From Phycisphaerales bacterium (GTDB lineage Bacteria > Planctomycetota > Phycisphaerae > Phycisphaerales > SM1A02), in assembly GCA_009692045.1 (NCBI GenBank), contig SIAA01000015.1, positions 1 to 41,030 on the forward strand: 41,030 nucleotides of DNA, written 5' to 3'. The notes beneath the pieces were generated by a model that was not told the origin of the DNA, searched no databases, and saw only the letters and a list, made by a program, of their open reading frames with translations. The translations under genes and the position numbers were made by a program. This document shows, piece by piece, positions 39,509 to 41,030 of the stretch (the first letter of the stretch is position 1; the number at the start of each line of letters is the position of its first letter).

Positions 39509-40930
39509 ATGACAGACGCACTCACCATGGAAGCCCGGTATGCACTGGCCATCGCCTCGCTTCGTCTCTTCGGTCAAGAGCACCTGCTGCGGTTCTGGGA
39601 CTCGCTATCCACTCAGCAGCGAGGCCAGTTGTTGGCACAGATAGAGAAGCTGCAGCTCCAGTTAGTGCGCGAGACATTCGCCAACAGGAGTGAGCATCGC
39701 CACCACGGAACACCGCAGGAGGCGCTGATTGTTCGGGCGGATTCGCAGATGCGCACCGAGGCACGGCTGGCCGGCGAAGCGATGCTGAGAGCCGGAGAAG
39801 TCTGCTGTTTCACCGTTGCTGGCGGTCAGGGAACGAGGTTGGGATTCGATGGACCCAAGGGTCTTTATCCGGCAACACCGGTGACGAAGCGCTGTCTCTT
39901 TGCCGTGTTTGCCGAGGCAATCGCTGCTACACAATCCCGCTATGGATGCCGAGTGCCCTGGTATGTGATGACCAGTCCTCTCAATCATGAGGCCACGGTG
40001 GCCGCCTTCAAGCGGGAGAACTGGTTCGGACTTCTCCCCGAGGATGTGCGGTTGATCACTCAGGGAACTATGCCCTCACTCGATGATGAGGGCAAGATCC
40101 TTCTCGCCTCCCGCGGCGAAGTCGCACTGAATCCTGATGGCCACGGAGGTTCACTGCGGGCTATCGCTCTTAGCGGTGCGCTGCGGGACATGCAAACGCG
40201 CGGCATCAAGACCATCAGTTACTTCCAAGTCGACAACCCGCTCGCGCGAGTATGCGATCCGCTGTTTCTCGGTCTGCATCAGGGGCATCCCCAGAGTTCC
40301 GGGGAGATGTCGAGCAAGGCTGTGCCCAAGGTGTCCGCTGATGAAAAGGTTGGCGTGTTCGCCGTTGTTGACGGTCGCACCACAGTGTTGGAGTACAGCG
40401 ATCTATCCCGCGAGTTGAGCGAGTCACGGGGAGGTGACGGCAAGCTCCGCTTCGGCGCGGGAAACCTTGCAGTTCATGCCATCAGCGTCGAGTTCGCAGC
40501 GCGACTGAGCGGAGACGGATCCAAGTTTGCCCTGCCGTTTCACCGCGCCCACAAGCGGGTGCCCTTCATGGATCCGGTGAGCGGAGAGATGGTGGAGCCC
40601 ACCGCCCCCAATGCCTGGAAGCTCGAGTCATTTGTGTTTGACGCCATTGGATTTGCCCGTAGCGCCATCGTCGTAGAGGTGGACCGCGCCGAAGAATTCG
40701 CTCCCATCAAGAACGCTCATGGAGCTGACAGTCCTGCGAGTTCGAATGCGGCGCAGACCGAGCGGGCAGCGCGTTGGCTTGAGGCTGCTGGAGTCAAAGT
40801 CCCCCGCCGAGCCGATGGCACCCCAGACTGTAACCTCGAAATTTCCAGCAGCACTGCCCTGGATGCGGAAGCTCTGCACCGAGTGCCGCTGCCGCCCTCC
40901 ATTGCCCGCGGCGCGACCCTTGCTCTGTGA
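39509..40930 (+). CDS. UDP-sugar pyrophosphorylase of the eukaryotic UAP1/UDPGP type
   Basis: 473 aa. An N-terminal helical region (1-95) is followed by the nucleotide-binding loop GGQGTRLGFDGPKGLYP (105-121). Further landmarks are PWYVMTSPLNHEAT, LNPDGHGG (uridine site, N-P-x-G-x-G-G) and YFQVDNPLARVCDP, plus KAVPKVSADEKVGVF and the late FEAF-like LESFVFD. These are the UDP-N-acetylhexosamine pyrophosphorylase motifs shared by eukaryotic UAP1/AGX and some bacteria, unlike the usual GlmU. It would make UDP-GlcNAc or UDP-GalNAc (possibly UDP-glucose) from UTP and a sugar 1-phosphate. It stands 35 bases after phoU on the same strand. Its stop is 22 bases from the stop of the convergent last gene. 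Confidence 0.88.
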   Translation: MTDALTMEARYALAIASLRLFGQEHLLRFWDSLSTQQRGQLLAQIEKLQLQLVRETFANRSEHRHHGTPQEALIVRADSQMRTEARLAGEAMLRAGEVCCFTVAGGQGTRLGFDGPKGLYPATPVTKRCLFAVFAEAIAATQSRYGCRVPWYVMTSPLNHEATVAAFKRENWFGLLPEDVRLITQGTMPSLDDEGKILLASRGEVALNPDGHGGSLRAIALSGALRDMQTRGIKTISYFQVDNPLARVCDPLFLGLHQGHPQSSGEMSSKAVPKVSADEKVGVFAVVDGRTTVLEYSDLSRELSESRGGDGKLRFGAGNLAVHAISVEFAARLSGDGSKFALPFHRAHKRVPFMDPVSGEMVEPTAPNAWKLESFVFDAIGFARSAIVVEVDRAEEFAPIKNAHGADSPASSNAAQTERAARWLEAAGVKVPRRADGTPDCNLEISSSTALDAEALHRVPLPPSIARGATLAL

Positions 40931-40952
40931 GCCGGGCTCCTCACCGCGAGAT

Positions 40953-41030
40953 TCAGCCAAGAAACTGCGCGTCCACCAGCTGAAGCTGGGGAGTTTCTTT
41001 GCCGTTATACGAGTTGATGCTGGCGCGGGC
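40953..41030 (-). CDS. 3' end of a minus-strand gene, possibly recJ
   Basis: The minus strand is open from the right edge to a TGA at 40953-40955 and encodes 25 final residues, beginning ARASINSYNGKETPQLQLVDAQF. The pattern 'xxNxYxGxxxPQLxLVD' followed by an abrupt end resembles the end of the OB-fold domain of RecJ single-strand exonucleases. The fragment is too short to be sure. The rest of the gene lies outside the window. It converges on the UDP-sugar pyrophosphorylase gene. Confidence 0.35.
   Translation of the reverse strand, partial: ARASINSYNGKETPQLQLVDAQFLG

Noticed and set aside
40959-40999. Hairpin AAGAAACT/AGTTTCTT with an inner CCAGCT/AGCTGG stem, resembling a terminator
   Set aside because: It lies inside the open minus-strand reading frame that runs off the right edge and has no real U-tract; it may be chance, or at most a convergent stop signal.
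1-41030. Mobile elements, CRISPR arrays, tRNA genes, defence islands
   Set aside because: No transposase, integrase, direct-repeat array, tRNA-like fold or classical defence gene cluster was seen; the HEPN gene alone does not make a defence system.

Overview
The window is an ordinary, densely packed stretch of bacterial chromosome with moderately high GC and no sign of plasmid, phage, IS element, CRISPR array, tRNA or rRNA. The gene content points to a planctomycete, most likely of the class Phycisphaerae. The indications are a pilin-like secreted protein ending at the left edge, a metzincin protease carrying thrombospondin-3-like calcium repeats and a C-terminal dockerin pair, small membrane proteins headed by a CxxC...CxxC zinc ribbon, a secretin-N-like secreted protein, a eukaryote-type UDP-sugar pyrophosphorylase, and many proteins with no recognisable family. 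The organism assignment is an inference from these features; no marker gene such as 16S is present.

Layout, left to right. Bases 2-748: 3' end of a pilin-like gene and a strong terminator. 780-6976: a tight five-gene operon (long NfeD protease, short NfeD, flotillin FloA, a glycosyltransferase/membrane fusion, a cysteine-cluster protein), apparently a membrane-organisation module. 6990-10381 (minus): a secreted metalloprotease translationally coupled to a HEPN-domain protein. 10470-14602: a PAP2-type membrane phosphatase convergent with cobalamin-dependent methionine synthase metH. 14662-17899: a LolA-like secreted protein followed by a NatAB-type ABC exporter, all joined by ATGA overlaps. 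17910-23614: a zinc-ribbon membrane protein, a HIT-family protein, a 316-bp gap rich in hairpins, an MFS transporter, and ribosomal protein S1 with a structured leader. 23615-28594: a terminator and hairpin region, then a three-gene unit of secreted or membrane proteins ending in a GT39-like glycosyltransferase. 28597-32313: a MacB-type permease and a membrane histidine kinase on the minus strand, back to back with a double zinc-finger protein and a STAS-domain protein. 32310-35760 (minus): trmB, a secreted alpha/beta hydrolase, rsfS, and rpsU with a very unusual Arg-Gly-Thr repeat tail. 35925-40930: pdxH, dapA, a Nudix hydrolase, pdxJ (minus), phoU and a UDP-sugar pyrophosphorylase. The last 78 bases hold the 3' end of another minus-strand gene.

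How the genes fit together. Translation and RNA functions recur (rpsA, rpsU, rsfS, trmB, and a possible HEPN ribonuclease). Vitamin B6 synthesis is represented by pdxJ and pdxH, lysine/cell-wall precursor synthesis by dapA, and methionine synthesis by metH. A large share of the remaining genes are envelope or secreted proteins.

The most general observation is about gene starts. Inside operons, genes are coupled by ATGA-type overlaps or have Shine-Dalgarno sites. Ten genes that mostly stand at the head of a unit instead carry a TANNNT hexamer exactly 6 or 7 nt before the start codon and, with one exception, have no Shine-Dalgarno site. This is the geometry of a -10 box driving a leaderless mRNA. 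The second most interesting item is the repeat tail on ribosomal protein S21.
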